Below are positions 12,339-24,797 of a DNA stretch of 64,000 nt, one piece after another. The notes under the pieces are model-generated. The model was given only the letters and a program-made list of their open reading frames with translations. It was not told the DNA's origin and made no database searches. The stretch is from Nautilus pompilius (Eukaryota > Mollusca > Cephalopoda > Nautilida > Nautilidae). How positions within the stretch are numbered: the stretch's first letter is position 1; every line of letters starts with the position of its first letter. The stretch spans positions 62,001-126,000 of the forward strand of contig JACATO010000120.1 in NCBI GenBank assembly GCA_018389105.1, read 5' to 3'. The position numbers and the translations under genes were made by a program.

Positions 12339-12406
12339 ATTTTCTGATATTATTGAATCATTATAATGATTATAATCATTATAATGATTCAATAATATCA
12401 GAAAAT
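12339..12406. repeat. Perfect 68-nt palindrome
   Basis: The two 34-nt halves are exact reverse complements with no spacer; the centre lies between 12372 and 12373. It is AT-rich, contains alternating ATTATAATGATT-type segments, and sits inside the TIR element between the reading frame and the right inverted repeat. It could extrude as a cruciform or be a site for transposase or host proteins; no function is shown. Confidence 0.95.
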
Positions 12407-12608
12407 TATTATTTACTGCTTCTATATTGAAGTATTTCAGGGAGAATTTTAGCAGTTTAGGCTTATTTGAGGCTATCAATATCTTCTAAACTAGAGCCAA
12501 TCAGACAAAACCAATGTTATATTCGTAATCAGCGACCTTCAAAACCCCAGAAAACACTCCTAGATGGTCTGCCAAAGAAAAAAAATAAAAATTTGTTGAC
12601 CAGTGTAA

Positions 12609-15290
12609 TCAGTGTGAAAGAAAATAATGTTTAGCTATCTTTCTTTCTGATTGTAGACAATGGTTACAAAAAATACCACAGGTTGTTTAGTGACATCTTG
12701 TGGAATCCATGCACATAGCCAAAGATGGTCCAAATCAATATTAAAATTATTTATTAATTATTTTGACTGTCCATTATATAAAAATGTTATACATGTATCT
12801 ATATTTAATTGTAATTATTGAAAACAAACAATAGAATTAGGTACAAGTAGTTTATGCTCTGCCAAACACTAAATATGATGGACGGAAATTATCATATTAC
12901 AAAACTAGGTAGCTATATTTTATATTAATTTTATAATACTGATTCTGTGCTTTACTTAGTAAATGTGCAATAGCCTTATTACAAAATTATATACTGCTTA
13001 AGATATGCACTAAAATAGTTATTAATTATTGTAAAATGTAATTAGTATTTTGTGGCAATATATTCAGACAATAACAGATTAGGTCAAATGATAACATATA
13101 TGAACCTGACAATCTGAGCTGCTAACAAATCTTTGAAATATTAGTAGTCTTCAACCAAAGTAGCTCTGGCTGCTGTAATGAGGTACCAGGTCTAAGATAA
13201 TGTCGCCTCCATTGGTTAACAAGAACAGCTATATTTGCAATGGAATTTTAACTTGTACTCATAAGTTTCTGCAAGGTATCTGAAATTGAAAATGTTCCTC
13301 TGGCATCCTGCATGCCACTCATGTTATAAAGTGATCGAGAAACATTCTCTTTCTCAACTGTTTAACAAAAATGTTTTAACATAAAGAAAAATCTAGGACT
13401 GTTATATTATACTCCATGCTAGTCATTTTCCATGATTCCTGAACTGAGGTTAAATGTTCCTATTATCCTTTTCTCTGTGCTGATTGTGCTTTGTATACTC
13501 AGTCATATGTTCAGTCTATTCTAATCTGTTGCTTTCTCCAATAAATAGCTACCATCAGAAGTCTACTTATGCCAGACAGATGTTGGTAATTTTTTACAAA
13601 GGTCTAAACTTCTGCCAGTTGAATCAGCTTCAATAATTAAAATGATAATGTCTGACAGAAGATAAAAACAATGAAAAGAAGTTCTCTGATTAGTATCCAA
13701 CTGTAGCACTGGCAAAAATTTCCAGCATATGCTAAAAAGAAGCCTAACAGGGCAAATGGTGTGACCAAAATATGAGAGCTGACAGACATTAAAGAATTAA
13801 ATAGAATGCACTGTTGCTGCTTGGCACTGCCAACCACAAAATATAATTAAATGACGAGAGGTTATTGGTGTAATCTTTTAACGAAAGTTTGTCATCTGAA
13901 TCATTCAAAAACTGGCAGAGTATTTCGTATGAAAACACCATTCACAAACAATCACTGTTGAAGTGCTGATTTTAATTTTTTTTAATTGAAAGCCTTTTCT
14001 GATAATACCCTCCAAGAGAGAGCTAAGTATGCAATTTCTTCCAGCCTAGCAGCAAGGAAAAAAGAAAGTCTAACTTCAGACATCATATCAGTTCCATTGT
14101 TTTATGGCTACCCAACCATAGCTTAATTTGATAGTGAAATAGTAGGATCTCTTTTGTTGTTATTGTTCTCTTGGCTGCCATTTAAATTTGGAGAAGACAT
14201 TAAGTTTTCAATATGAAATTTTAAAAAAAATTGTTTCTGATGCAATCAAGATTAAGAAAGAACGGAGTTTAAAAAACTGCCAGGAAAACAGTTGTGAGAA
14301 AACAACAATATGATGCATTTATATTTACTAATATTTATCAGACCTAAGAACAATAACAACTTTATTATGGGCTTTCAAATGGGTTTTAGAAACAGGTCAT
14401 ACAAGAAAAATGTACTAAAATTGCAAAGCCTTAAAATGCTCAGAATGAGGAGTTTCCACAATTATGAAGCAAACCACTGGTGTTCTGGTAGCCCTTTCCC
14501 CTCTATTTCTTTTGGACCATTACACTAAAAGCAAACAGAGAATAAGAAAGCAATTGTGTAAAAACAAGCTGATGAAATCTTTGATGCTCTGTTCATTTCT
14601 TAGACTGTGCTAGACATAAATTACATTAGTACATAAGAGAAACTTTACTGATAATGGAACAATGCAATTACAATGTAGATAGATGGTTCTGAGAAGGAAA
14701 CATGCTATTAAGAGCATTTTAACTTGTGATGAGCAATTAGAACATATAGTTTGAATGGCATTGGTTACACAAATAATAAGGATGACAGTGTTTCCCAACT
14801 AAAGAAATGTAACAAGAAATGGATACAAAACAATTGTGTATTTAGACAAGCATTGCTCACGATTACAGTTAATTCTGTAGTATTGCTTCTTGGATAAATT
14901 ATTACCATGACACATTTGATGTGCAGACCAGACCCAAAATTTGAAGTGATGGTATAAATCAAAAAATGGTTCTATGTTGAGAAAATCAGTGAATGGAGAA
15001 AGTTCTAAAGAAATCCCATTTAACAAAAAAAAACAAAAAATTATGAGACGTATCTTTCAAAACGCTATCAGAAAAGTTTGTTTAATTCTAAAACTATATT
15101 GCAAATGTACCAAAGCCAGTGCCTCAGTTGTGAAAGTGAGAGGTGGATGGACAGAAATTTTGAAATATTTGTAGATAGTTGATCAATGTCTCTACTGCTT
15201 GCTTTGTTTTTAGTACACAACTTAATTGCTCTTTGGATTCTATAATTAAGACAGATACCAAAAGCACAAGAAACATATCCACTTTCTAAA
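12609..15290. other. AT-rich intergenic stretch
   Basis: Short open frames only, none with a recognisable domain. No tRNA-like or terminal-repeat structure noted. Confidence 0.45.
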
Positions 15291-15295
15291 AATAA

Positions 15296-17620
15296 TCATG
15301 AAAAGTGAGAGATTTTAGTGACAGATTCTTCAAAAATATTTTCTAACATATGGCTTGACTTCCAAGCCAATGCCATATGTTTCCAGATAACTCTTAACTG
15401 CTTTTGCTTTGACAGTCCAAGGTGTGGGACATGTACCTTAAAATCTTCTATCTTGTCTCTCACATTTTGACATTCATTGAGCAAGTCTGGGACCACAAAC
15501 AAGAATTCTTATATTGCATTACACAGTTATGCACATACTTAAAACAGCCTCTAAACAGCAGACTTGATGTGCAGGCCTCTTTAAGGAATAAATAAAGACA
15601 ATGGTTGCTGAAATGTATGTAGACTGCCTGTTCCTTCCAAATACTATCACTCCTATAAGACATCTTTTCATATCTGCAGCTTCATCATAACTTTTGCAAC
15701 AAAGAAAATTGGGCAGCATTGATTCTATCAAGAGCATCTTCTGTCAAATTCAAAGGTTAGAGTTCTCGATCCATAATCAAGGACTACTCACTCTAAAAAA
15801 CAGACATCCATGAGTCCCACAATCAAAACTGTAAGTTCTGTTTTGTATATGTACTTTAATAATAACTAATAAATAAAATAAGTATGCAAAATTTTATTCA
15901 AGAATAATTCAACATTGATTTTATGTTGTTTCTGTTTTGCAGTCACAAATTTCCTCACACTAGATGATGGATTGGATTTACCAATGCTTGATCCTTCTTT
16001 CATGATAGTTTCACATATAAGTTTGCAATGGCTTTTGTGTTTCAGTCTGTCTTGTGATGAAAACCCTCTCACAAGCAACTAGGGTGATTGGTGATCAATG
16101 AAATCTTAGCCAATGTTGCAAAGTCTGGGAATATATCATTAAACTGATTAATGACTTTAATATTATGTTAAATTGTTCATAATCAAACCTTCATCCTGTT
16201 AGTTCTGATGGTTGGATCAATATAAATGCTATTACAGTTTACGATTTTCCACAGAAACTGCCTTGTATTTCCCCATAATAGTGCAATGATGAATTGATAG
16301 AAAAACAATTTGGATTTTGCTTCAATGTTTTCCCATTGATTGTCTCTAGATTTTGTATCAAAAGCTCTCTAGAAGACTTCAGAAACTGAAGCCTAAGATT
16401 TTCTTTATCAAACAATTTTACTTGTTTGTATACACCTGATTTAGATAAAAGTTCATAAACCTTGTTCAGTTCCTTTCCATTGGATTTCATAAACTGTTCA
16501 AGTCTTTCGATTTACTAGTTAGCAAGGAATCAACCACAGATACATCTGATTGCTCCCTCTAAAACAACTGACAAAACAATCTCTATGAATACTGTTGCTA
16601 ATATACATACAACTGATCTACCTTCCCTAAAATGTACCTCATCCTGTGTGTTATTTTTTTGAGGTGCATTATTCTTCAGTGCTTTGATTGATACTGGATA
16701 CACAACATATATAGCAGTTACAGCTGTATCCATTGACAACCATCACAGACTTGAAGATTCCTTCAATGAAAGATCTTACATATTTTCATTTTCCAATATA
16801 TACTGCATTGCCATTTGCTACAATGAATCTGTGCACACTTTTTAAGAGGTAACTGATACTCAGATGTTGCATCCATAGATGCCTGCCAAGCTGCAGCATG
16901 CAACACAATGAACCTGAATTACCCTTTGATTATACTCCTATCTTTAAAAAGCACACCATCACTTGCTAAACTAAGACAGTGTACCAAATCCAATCCTTTC
17001 TCTGTTATCCTGTTAATTTCATCAATAATGGTCACAGCTTTTCTATTTGATATTTCCACTCATTCAATAAAATGAGTCACAGGTTTGCTATTCATGTGCA
17101 AGACAGTGAAAGTACATGTTGAATTTCTTGTGTACTTTCATCCACTATTATTCTACAGTTTTAAATGAATTAAATCTGCACTTATATTCTCAAGTATTGT
17201 CTCATTCCTTTACTGGTGTAAACTCTACCCTTGTTTTAAGTTGTGGGCAATCATTTTGCTCTTGTTAAAGGATTGAGCTGTTGTATTGATGAGGGACTGT
17301 CCATAAGTAATAAACTGTCCTGATTTGTACTAATGACTTTCTGAATAGCAGACATTATGATCTGTTTCCTTTTCTTAGCATGTATTCCATCTGTTGCAAC
17401 TATATCTTTATTCTTTGCATCACAGCACAAAGTACATTTAACATGAATCTGATGGCTACATTCGTGTTTTTCCAGCCACGGAAACTCTCTTAGCCAGCCA
17501 TCGCAGAATACTTGTACTTTTGGAATTTTCTTACTGCCAATCAAATAAGAAAGTGCATTTTCATTGTCTTTCTATGTCTGATTGTGGACGAGCAGCTGCA
17601 GTTTTTGGATAATGTTAATT
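15296..17620 (-). pseudogene. hAT-like transposase relic with TTF-type zinc finger
   Basis: Minus-strand remains of a zinc-finger hAT protein resembling ZNF862/TTF-domain families. At 17251-17544 the N-terminal finger reads FCDGWLREFPWLEKHE then KCTLCCDAKNKD, matching the pattern (W)LxEFPWLxxxxx...CxLC. A later frame near 17000-17060 has KAVTIIDEINRITGEKGLDL followed by LASDGVLF (about 16960), which resembles the conserved segment around the hAT catalytic region (FxSDGAxVM). Near 16030-16075 the stretch RGFSSQDRLKHKSHCKL matches the C-terminal CERxFSxQxxIKxxxR dimerisation motif, with the leading residues altered. Many stops and frame changes lie between. The lower part (15296-15502) is only weakly related and the element's ends are not identified. 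Not functional. Confidence 0.65.
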
Positions 17621-19190
17621 CACAGACCACATGCTTTAGAGCAATGGAAAACATTCTCTTTTTGCATTACAAGCTTGCAGCCACCATAACTCAAAAAACC
17701 ATGTTAACTAGAATTTACACCTTCTGTGAGCCAGCTGAGTATAAAAACAAATGTCAATGGCTTGAATGGTGACAACAGAATTTACCATGTTGTGAGTTCT
17801 ATAATTTCTCATTGTCTGATAAAATAGCAGCAATTTTTACTACATTAACAGATTTTTTCCATTGCACTATCTGATTAATTCCTGAAAACTTCTCACAATA
17901 TACTTGGATATACTTCGCTAAACTTGCTTCAACTGAATTTTTAAACACTATTCTAGGAATTTTACTTGTATTTGAAAATAACCATTTGTCAAAGAAGGTG
18001 TTGCTTTTCTGCTATGAAGTCATCATGAGAAAAATGGGAAAATATCCTGTTCTTGACACTGCATGTAGTCACCTGCCAACCATTTTCTGGAAACCACAAC
18101 TACATAAATTGGTTTGATGTTTTTAAACAATATTTACAAAAATGATGACCACTAGAAATGAATGAATGACAACACGAAGCCTGACAGACCAGTAGAGCAA
18201 AACGTTTTTGAACCTTGAAGATGATCTCTGCTGTCAATCAGGCAACTACAACAAAAATGAGACAGCCTCATTTCTGACAGCCAAACCAGCTTTGCCAATC
18301 ATATATGATGAAGAATTCTAACTTTAAAATTTTTGGCCAAAACAATGCGTTTGATGGTGAGCTAACGCATCTGACAAAAGTTGTCAAGAAAACACAGGTA
18401 AACCTAAAGAACAATAGTCAATCAATACATACTAAATAATACTTCCACATCAGTATGCTTCCTATAGGCTATTTCATTGATCCCACTGGTTAAACATCAT
18501 GTGATCTGTCATGCACAGTTACCTTACTATCATTCTAAAAAGGCTTCAAAATATGGGAGTGGTATTCAGCCAATAGGAGACTAAGTTTTATGAGAATTAC
18601 TAAATTTTCAAAATGACATATGACTGGTTGGCAACAATCAATTTTAAAATAATAATAAAATGTCTTTGTTACAATCCATTTATATTCAACAGCTAATAAT
18701 TTTTCATTTATATTTAATTACTTTTTACTAGTATATATGCACATATAACTTAAGTACTACACACAGATTGCAGAAGCAGGTTATTATCAAACCTGATAAA
18801 GGAAATTTATCAGTACTGTCAACTAAGATTAGATAATTGAGATGAGAATATGTATGTTAAATATTTCCATCTTAGTGTTTCCAATCACCTATCCAAACAA
18901 AGAACAGGATACTGCAAACTCCCATTGAGTTTTCCTCTCTAAGTGTGTACTGCAGTCCCTCCTCTCCAGTGATATAAATTTTCATTTGTGTGATGCTACA
19001 GTGAATAGTAATCTTTGCTCACAAAGAACAGAGACAACATAAAGATGGCACAAACCTAATAACAAATGGCAGAATTGTCTTTACATTATTTACAAGCATG
19101 AAGCCCACAAACAAACAAACAATGATAGAGCAGATTAAATCTAGTTATCCTAGCATTGTGTGACCACATCAAATGCATTGTGTGCAAATG
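17621..19190. other. Intergenic, no recognised gene
   Basis: AT-rich sequence without recognisable coding or structured repeat content. The 17.6-17.8 kb part may still belong to the hAT relic upstream of its zinc finger. Confidence 0.4.
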
Positions 19191-19199
19191 GGCAAGGTA

Positions 19200-20640
19200 T
19201 TCTGTGACACTACCAAAGTTGCATTGACTTCTTGCTCAAAGAGAAAATCTACCGCAAGTGTAAAAAGCTAAGAGTTTCACAAATGCATTCTACACTGCAA
19301 TTTTCAGTCAGCAAGTACATCATGATCAAAACTTTTAAGATAAAAGAGACAAGTTTAAAGCAATTTGACAGCCTTGATTGTAAGATGATCCAAAGAGAGA
19401 AATACCAAAGAGGAGAGCTGGATGAAGCCCTTTTTTCTATGGTTCAAACAGAAATTATGACAAGGAACAACAGTGCATCTAGGTCAGCAGTAGGGGAAAA
19501 AAGGGAGCCAAACAGCTTACACAGAAGATGAGAATTAAGTACTGCAAAACATCAAACAAATGGCTCTCCATTTGGAAGAAGAGCAGATGAGAAGCAAGCT
19601 GTTGATAGTGATCCTGCTGCCAGGAAGACTGAAAAGTTACCTGTTGGTTTTATTTTTTGTGAGACATCTACAATGATGATGAAAGTGCTGTCTTAAACAA
19701 CAACAACAAAAACAATAGGTAGTTTTGTAACATTTAATTAGAAATGACTTGAGATCCATCCCTCTGGAAACTAAGTGTCCCTCCCTCTTTTCATAGGACT
19801 AAAATTTGACATATAAAAGTTTGGGTGGATACCTCCTCCTGCAAGAAACAGTAGAGCAGACAAAGAGCGACAACACAAATGAACATTACTGATAATATGA
19901 TTGGAAAATCTAAGTATCCTTGGTTTTTTCCAAGTTATTTGGACAAACTCCTCCTGGCATCCAGATATTCCAAAGCCTGGATAGCAAGAGGCAACTACTG
20001 TTCAATGCACTCACAACTTGTGAACCTAACAAGCAATCTCCTTGATTTCTTCACTCCAACACTACTGTTCTAATCCAGCCCATGGTTCAGGGCATAATCA
20101 AGAACCTCAAGAACAAATACAGATCCAAGTTTGATGGCAGGATGATAGCTGCACTTAAGACAGAAAAAAAAGAGTGATGCCCAAAGTATCTTGAAAGCAA
20201 TCAACATTCTGGACACAGCATATATGCTCGATGAATTGCAACAATGCGTGAATCTTCAGACATTTATCAAATGCTGCATTTTCCTGATTCTTGATGCTGA
20301 GGAAATTTCAATGACAAGCCAGATGATTTTTCCCATTAGCCAAACATGCTCAGAGCTGAATTTATGCAGCTGGTCTTAGCTAATGGTGACCTAGCAACTT
20401 TGAATAAAAGCTGGATGGCAAAGAGTTATTTCAGAAAGCAAAATGACTTTGTCCTGATGATGCAGCTAGTAAAGCTGAAGATATGACAAAGATAATGCAC
20501 CCCTTCCACCTCTTAATACTTCCATCAAACTCCTGAAAGCACTGCACATGTATACTCATTCCCTCAAACTGTTCTCCATATATTCAGGACCATTGAAAAG
20601 TACAGGCACATCAAGATAGAAACTTCAAGAAAAGTAGAGC
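19200..20640 (+). pseudogene. Decayed pogo-type (Jerky/TIGD-like) transposase
   Basis: Second, distinct pogo-group relic on the plus strand. Pieces in order: GELDEALFSMVQTEI (19413-19457), matching the family pattern LDEAlxxWFxQxR; ADEKQAVDSDPAARKTEKL (near 19585-19640), matching the spacer before the first catalytic Asp; IGKSKYPWFF (19905-19932), matching LLIGKSKNPRCF; SNTTVLIQPMVQGIIKNLKN (about 20055-20115), matching PNTTSLIQPMDQGVIxxLK with the catalytic Asp replaced by Val; and YRSKFDGRMIAALKTEKK (20118-20172). Frameshifts and stops separate the pieces. It differs from the Tigger relics at 0.55 and 37.7 kb in the IGKSKNPRCF-type region, so it is a separate lineage. Ends not identified. 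Dead. Confidence 0.75.
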
Positions 20641-22850
20641 ATTATCACTTTAATCATAGTTTTACACCTTATATTGTTGTATCTGTCAATAAAGCTGGAT
20701 AAAAGTCAATTACCAGTCTCATTAATTGAAAATTATGGTTACTGTCAAAAGGCTGAGAACCAAAGAGCTGATAATAAAAAAATCTACTCTACTTACTATT
20801 ACACCACAGCCAGGTTAGAACCCATTCTATTACAGCATGGTTCCCCATGGGTCTTACCTACACCTCCACAAACATCAGTTGGAAAGTTTACATTCTTCCA
20901 TTTATTTATACTTAACAAAAACTCCATTACTACAGTGGAAAACAGTCAAAGCCCAGAGCATCTTCAAGTAGCAAATTACATCAAGTTCTCAAGCAAGTAT
21001 TCTGAAGGGTGTAAAACAAACGGAATACGTGCAAACATGGAGGAAATAACCACTTTCCAAAGTTATTTAATATTCACAAAGAGGATAAATTGTAAGTAAT
21101 TATATGATTTTACCATCACAAGTCGGCAAACTAATTTTGGCTAACTTACAAAGTGATTTTATTTAACATAAAAGTGCTTACCTGAAATTACACACTGATG
21201 GGGAGGATAAAAAAGGTAGTAAGTAGCTACCTACAGTATTAAAACCAAACACTACTAGTTGCAAAAACATTTGGTTGAAAAATACTTTTATCTTTTTTAT
21301 TTAGGATTCCTCCCCAAATCTGTAAAGTTTGCACACACATTCTTTTATAATAATATTAACCCTCTCACTTTTTAAATAGATATTTACAAAACATAACCCT
21401 AAATCTAATATTAAACTAAGCCAAAGATAACAATCAGCTACCTGACAAACAACAAATGAATAGCCAAAACTACATCTATGATTTTCCATTGTGTAGCCTC
21501 CACTTTAAATTTTAAATGGACACTTCCCTTCTATGCTCACTTCAATTTAGCCTCCAGTAGTTTGCCTCATTCATCTTCTCATTCTGTACATCATAGCTGC
21601 TGTTCTGTGGTACATAAGTGGAAGCAAGTTTTACATCTGTACTTGAAATATTGCTGTTCCTTTATGTAAGCAACATTCTCACAATAAAACTATATTCTTA
21701 AAAGTAACCAATGTATGAACATACACATGTCAGATGTTGACAAAAGCTCCAATTGTTTTTCAAAATACTCCACTTTATGTTAATTGTTTAAAACTGCTCA
21801 TTCTTCACGAGTTCTACTCTATGTTAGTCGCTTACAAGCAAAGCCTCCTGCAGATTTGGCATATAGTGTACATCGTCTGAACCATCATATACCTTGATAA
21901 ATGATAATATTCATTCTTACCTAGCAGGCTATTCGTGCATGTTTTACTACCTTACTACAACACTAGTACTAGTCACCCCCAGCTGCTATTCTTAAGGTTT
22001 CCCAAGACCCATACCAGTGTTCTTGTTCAGTTAGACACTCAAGACTTTCTCGGTAAGAAAGCAACATTATAAAATTTCTGTATATAAGATTTGGGATTTT
22101 ATTTAAATAGGATTCACTGAGCAGCTGCCCCATCACATTGTCTAATTTCCATTTACCAAATACAGACAATGGGATGCCAATGCAATGTATTATTGGTTTC
22201 AGTTAAGCAAGGAAGCAGATTTAGAGGGGTGAAAGTACCTTGCACATGTGTGTGTCTGTTTTAACCTAATTTGACTATACCTATAAACTCAGGTACCCAG
22301 ATATTGAACAGAGTTTATAGTTAATTTGGGCAGAGTCATAAACTTGGTAACTGACAGCTAGTAGTCTTTGCAAAATAAACATTTTTGGTTATGGCACGTA
22401 TTATAAGACTGGCTGGCATCTGCATTCTGTGCTTCAAACAATAGAACAAAAAAGAAACTAGTCAGCAGAAGGTTGGGACATATAGAGATGGAGAAATGTG
22501 ACCTCCATGTTGCTAGCCATGAAATGTACACAACTATTTGGCTTTACACATCTATAATGGATAATGGATAAGATGGGCTACATATAGGTTTAAAACATCC
22601 TGCCCCTCTAGCCACTTATAATACCTTATTATTCTAAATGTGTCCAGATAATAAGGACACAAACTAAATGAGGAAATTCAGCTTTCTTATGACCTTCATA
22701 AAAAATCCTAAAAGGCCAGTTCAAGACAAGTATACAAATACAGCTTAACATATTGCATAAATATCTTAACTGTATTAATGATCACTCATATATAATCTAA
22801 TACTATTAACCATAAGAAGATATATTATTATTGTTTCATCTTTTCTAAAT
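20641..22850. other. Intergenic, no recognised gene
   Basis: Contains a 141-codon plus-strand frame (20674-21099) with no domain I recognise and low-complexity composition (rich in Ser, Thr, Asn, Tyr); I do not call it a gene. A possible polyadenylation hexamer for the neighbouring minus-strand gene (AATAAA at 22098-22103) would give a long 3' UTR and is unproven. Confidence 0.35.
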
Positions 22851-22883
22851 ATTTTCCTTATCATTCACATGTACTTAAAAATC

Positions 22884-23038
22884 TCACCATTTTCTGATAT
22901 TTCCTTTTAAAATTATTCTTTTGTAAATATATCTGACAATTAAAGCAGCACCTACTGTCAGAAGAAATCCAACAAAAATGGCTGCAATAGGTATTCCAGC
23001 AGGCAAGTCCCCAGCTACTCCTACAATTGGTTCTGGTG
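22884..23038 (-). CDS. Last exon of Ig membrane protein: TM helix and short tail
   Basis: Terminal exon of a minus-strand gene. A good acceptor (TTTATCTTCCAG) precedes it and the reading phase (1) matches the donor of the Ig exon, giving APEPIVGV, then a strong membrane helix GIPIAAIFVGFLLTVGAALIV, then a basic stop-transfer RYIYKRIILKGNIRKW and TGA. The protein would be a type I single-pass membrane protein with a cytoplasmic tail of about 16 residues, too short for known signalling motifs. A sequence resembling a donor (ATGGTGAGAT) overlaps the stop, so an alternative longer tail by further splicing cannot be ruled out. Its partner is the immunoglobulin-like exon about 460 bp upstream. Family not identified; cell-surface adhesion or recognition is an inference from architecture. 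Confidence 0.7.
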
Positions 23039-23496
23039 CTGGAAGATAAATAATTAAACCTGAGTTTGTTGTACCGTGTTGGCCACAGAACTTAACAGAA
23101 AACTAAATCTTAAAGCTGTATGTCACAAGTTAGCATTAATTCACTGCTTCCTCTGCACTAAACTATACTTATAGTTATCGTGTCAGTGGGTTTTTTTGCA
23201 GGTTATTTTTAATTCATATCTCTAGTAAAGATAAATAAATATTAGTATTCATTTTATAATAAAAATGAGGAAAGATTACTAAATAGGTATATCAAGCCAA
23301 GTTTTCTAAGTACAGTACCGTCAAAAACAGCCTTTTTTGTAGTAACGTAACTGTACAAAAACAGGATACAGGTCAACTTCAAGGCTGAAAGCAAACATAA
23401 ATAACAAAAATGAAGCTTGAAATTAATAATAATTGTGTTGAAATGTTAAAGAACACACTAACCTTATTAACAAACCTCTTATTGTATTTAAATTAC
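23039..23496 (-). other. Intron between Ig and TM exons
   Basis: AT-rich 458-bp intron bounded by GTAATT (donor) and TATCTTCCAG (acceptor) on the minus strand. No other feature seen. Confidence 0.65.
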
Positions 23497-23823
23497 CTCT
23501 CCTTCCCAATAGTATGACAATTGGCTGTATTACCCAGCCTTCAGCATTACTAATGTTGACTCCATACGTTCCAAAATCATCAAGACTCAGATGTTTTATA
23601 ATAGCCAGAGCCTTAAAACCAGATATTTTCAGGATATTTTTGTAGGATATGAGTTTCACAACATTCTCAATGACAAAATGGTACTCCGGATTGATTTTTC
23701 TGTTCACCTTCAGCCAGGTAATACTTGAATAATTAGGGTACGAATAGAACTTTAAACTCAGCAAAGCATCTGCGCCTTCAAAAACTTTAATGTCAACTCT
23801 TTGCACAACAATGATTGGATTTA
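23497..23823 (-). CDS. Exon encoding a cysteine-less Ig-like domain
   Basis: A 327-bp exon with acceptor TGTTTCAG and donor GTAATT, phase 1 on both sides, as is usual for a single Ig-domain exon. The translation (109 codons) starts VNPIIVVQRVDIKVFEG and shows the Ig V/I-set pattern: the B-strand segment ALLSLKFYSYP, the core Trp in SSITWLKVNRKI, then ILKISGFKALAIIKHLSLDDFGTYGVNISNAEG, which matches the conserved LxIxxlxxxDxGxYxCxAxNxxG end. Both canonical cysteines are replaced (Phe or Tyr in strand B, Gly in strand F), so the usual disulphide is missing while Trp, the Asp of DxG and Tyr are kept. It continues through LLGRR into the membrane exon. No stop interrupts it, which argues for a live gene. 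I cannot name the gene; hemicentin/titin-like Ig domains are the nearest style. Confidence 0.7.
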
Positions 23824-24797
23824 CTGAAACAAATAGAAATATGTGAATGATTTTAAACGAATTAATATTAGAAAATGATCCTCAAAAAGCATCTACATCA
23901 CAAATTTTTATTCATTAAGCTGTAGATTTCAGAGTAGAAAAAGAAAAGTAGATGTAGCCAAAATCTACTGACAAAAAATTTATGAAGGAATGTATTAAAA
24001 TATTAGTTAACAGGATTCCTTGATTTCAACCAATTTGGTGATTTTAAACTGCCAGAATTCCCATTCACTGGTTGCTTTCATTTCATGGTTGACATCCACG
24101 CACGAAGAGTTTATTTGATAAACAACAGGAAAGCAAATTTAAATGCATAGACATTCACTTGTTGCCATAAAATTCAATATGAAATTTGAATACTAATAAA
24201 CAGAAATATGAATAATATCTGGTTAAACTGGTGGAATCTGAATGTTTGCAAATACTCTTGCACACCCTACCCTGATTATTAACATAATCTACACACAACT
24301 TCTAGGCTTGTAGACATTGTGTTTATCAATATTAATGGATAACATGCTACTTAAATTAAATGAGTGATACATGAAATTAGCTTTAAGCCGGTGACTGGTA
24401 ATAACAATCAGATCAATGAAACCTATGTATTTTTGAGACTAGTAATTACTACAATGTATTTTACCCATGTTTCCATATAATCATAAAATTTATAATTATT
24501 TTTAAGTTTAATTTAATCAAGTTTGTATTGTGTTCTATTTAACTTTCAGTGAAATAGAGATACCTTTGGAAAAATCTCACTGGTTTTTCCAGTGACAAAT
24601 GCAACATCATGATTGGATCAAGCAGTTCTCTTGTTTCAGCATTGTGTGCATTTATCATCTTGAAATCACTTTTTACTGATTTGATGGGACAACTGTCTTG
24701 CACACACTGAGTTTACTATAGGCATGGAATATCCATTTAGTATACAACAGTCATACGGTAATCATGTCATTCACCTGTGTTGTATAAGTAAATATAC

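Larger units (their letters stand above)
11278..12605 (-). mobile_element. TIR DNA transposon, CACTA/Chapaev-like, TAA duplication
   Basis: A complete element of about 1.33 kb. The two ends are inverted copies: the outermost 12 bases CACTGGTCAACA are identical on both sides, and similarity continues with small gaps for about 120-130 bp (shared blocks include TTTGGCAG, TTCTGGGGTTTT, CGCTGA, TTGGCTCTAGTTT and GATAT). The flanks are TAA at 11275-11277 and TAA at 12606-12608, a 3-bp target duplication. CAC termini with a short duplication fit the CMC (CACTA-Mirage-Chapaev) group; a 3-bp TWA-type duplication would also be compatible with Harbinger-like elements, so the superfamily is an inference. 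The interior holds one minus-strand reading frame (11748-12299) and a perfect palindrome (12339-12406). No transposase catalytic core is recognised, so it is probably a deletion derivative of a longer autonomous element. Confidence 0.8.

Noticed and set aside
20674..21099. 141-codon plus-strand frame as a gene
   Set aside because: Low-complexity composition, no domain, no splice or neighbouring exon support; length is only moderately unusual for this AT-rich sequence.
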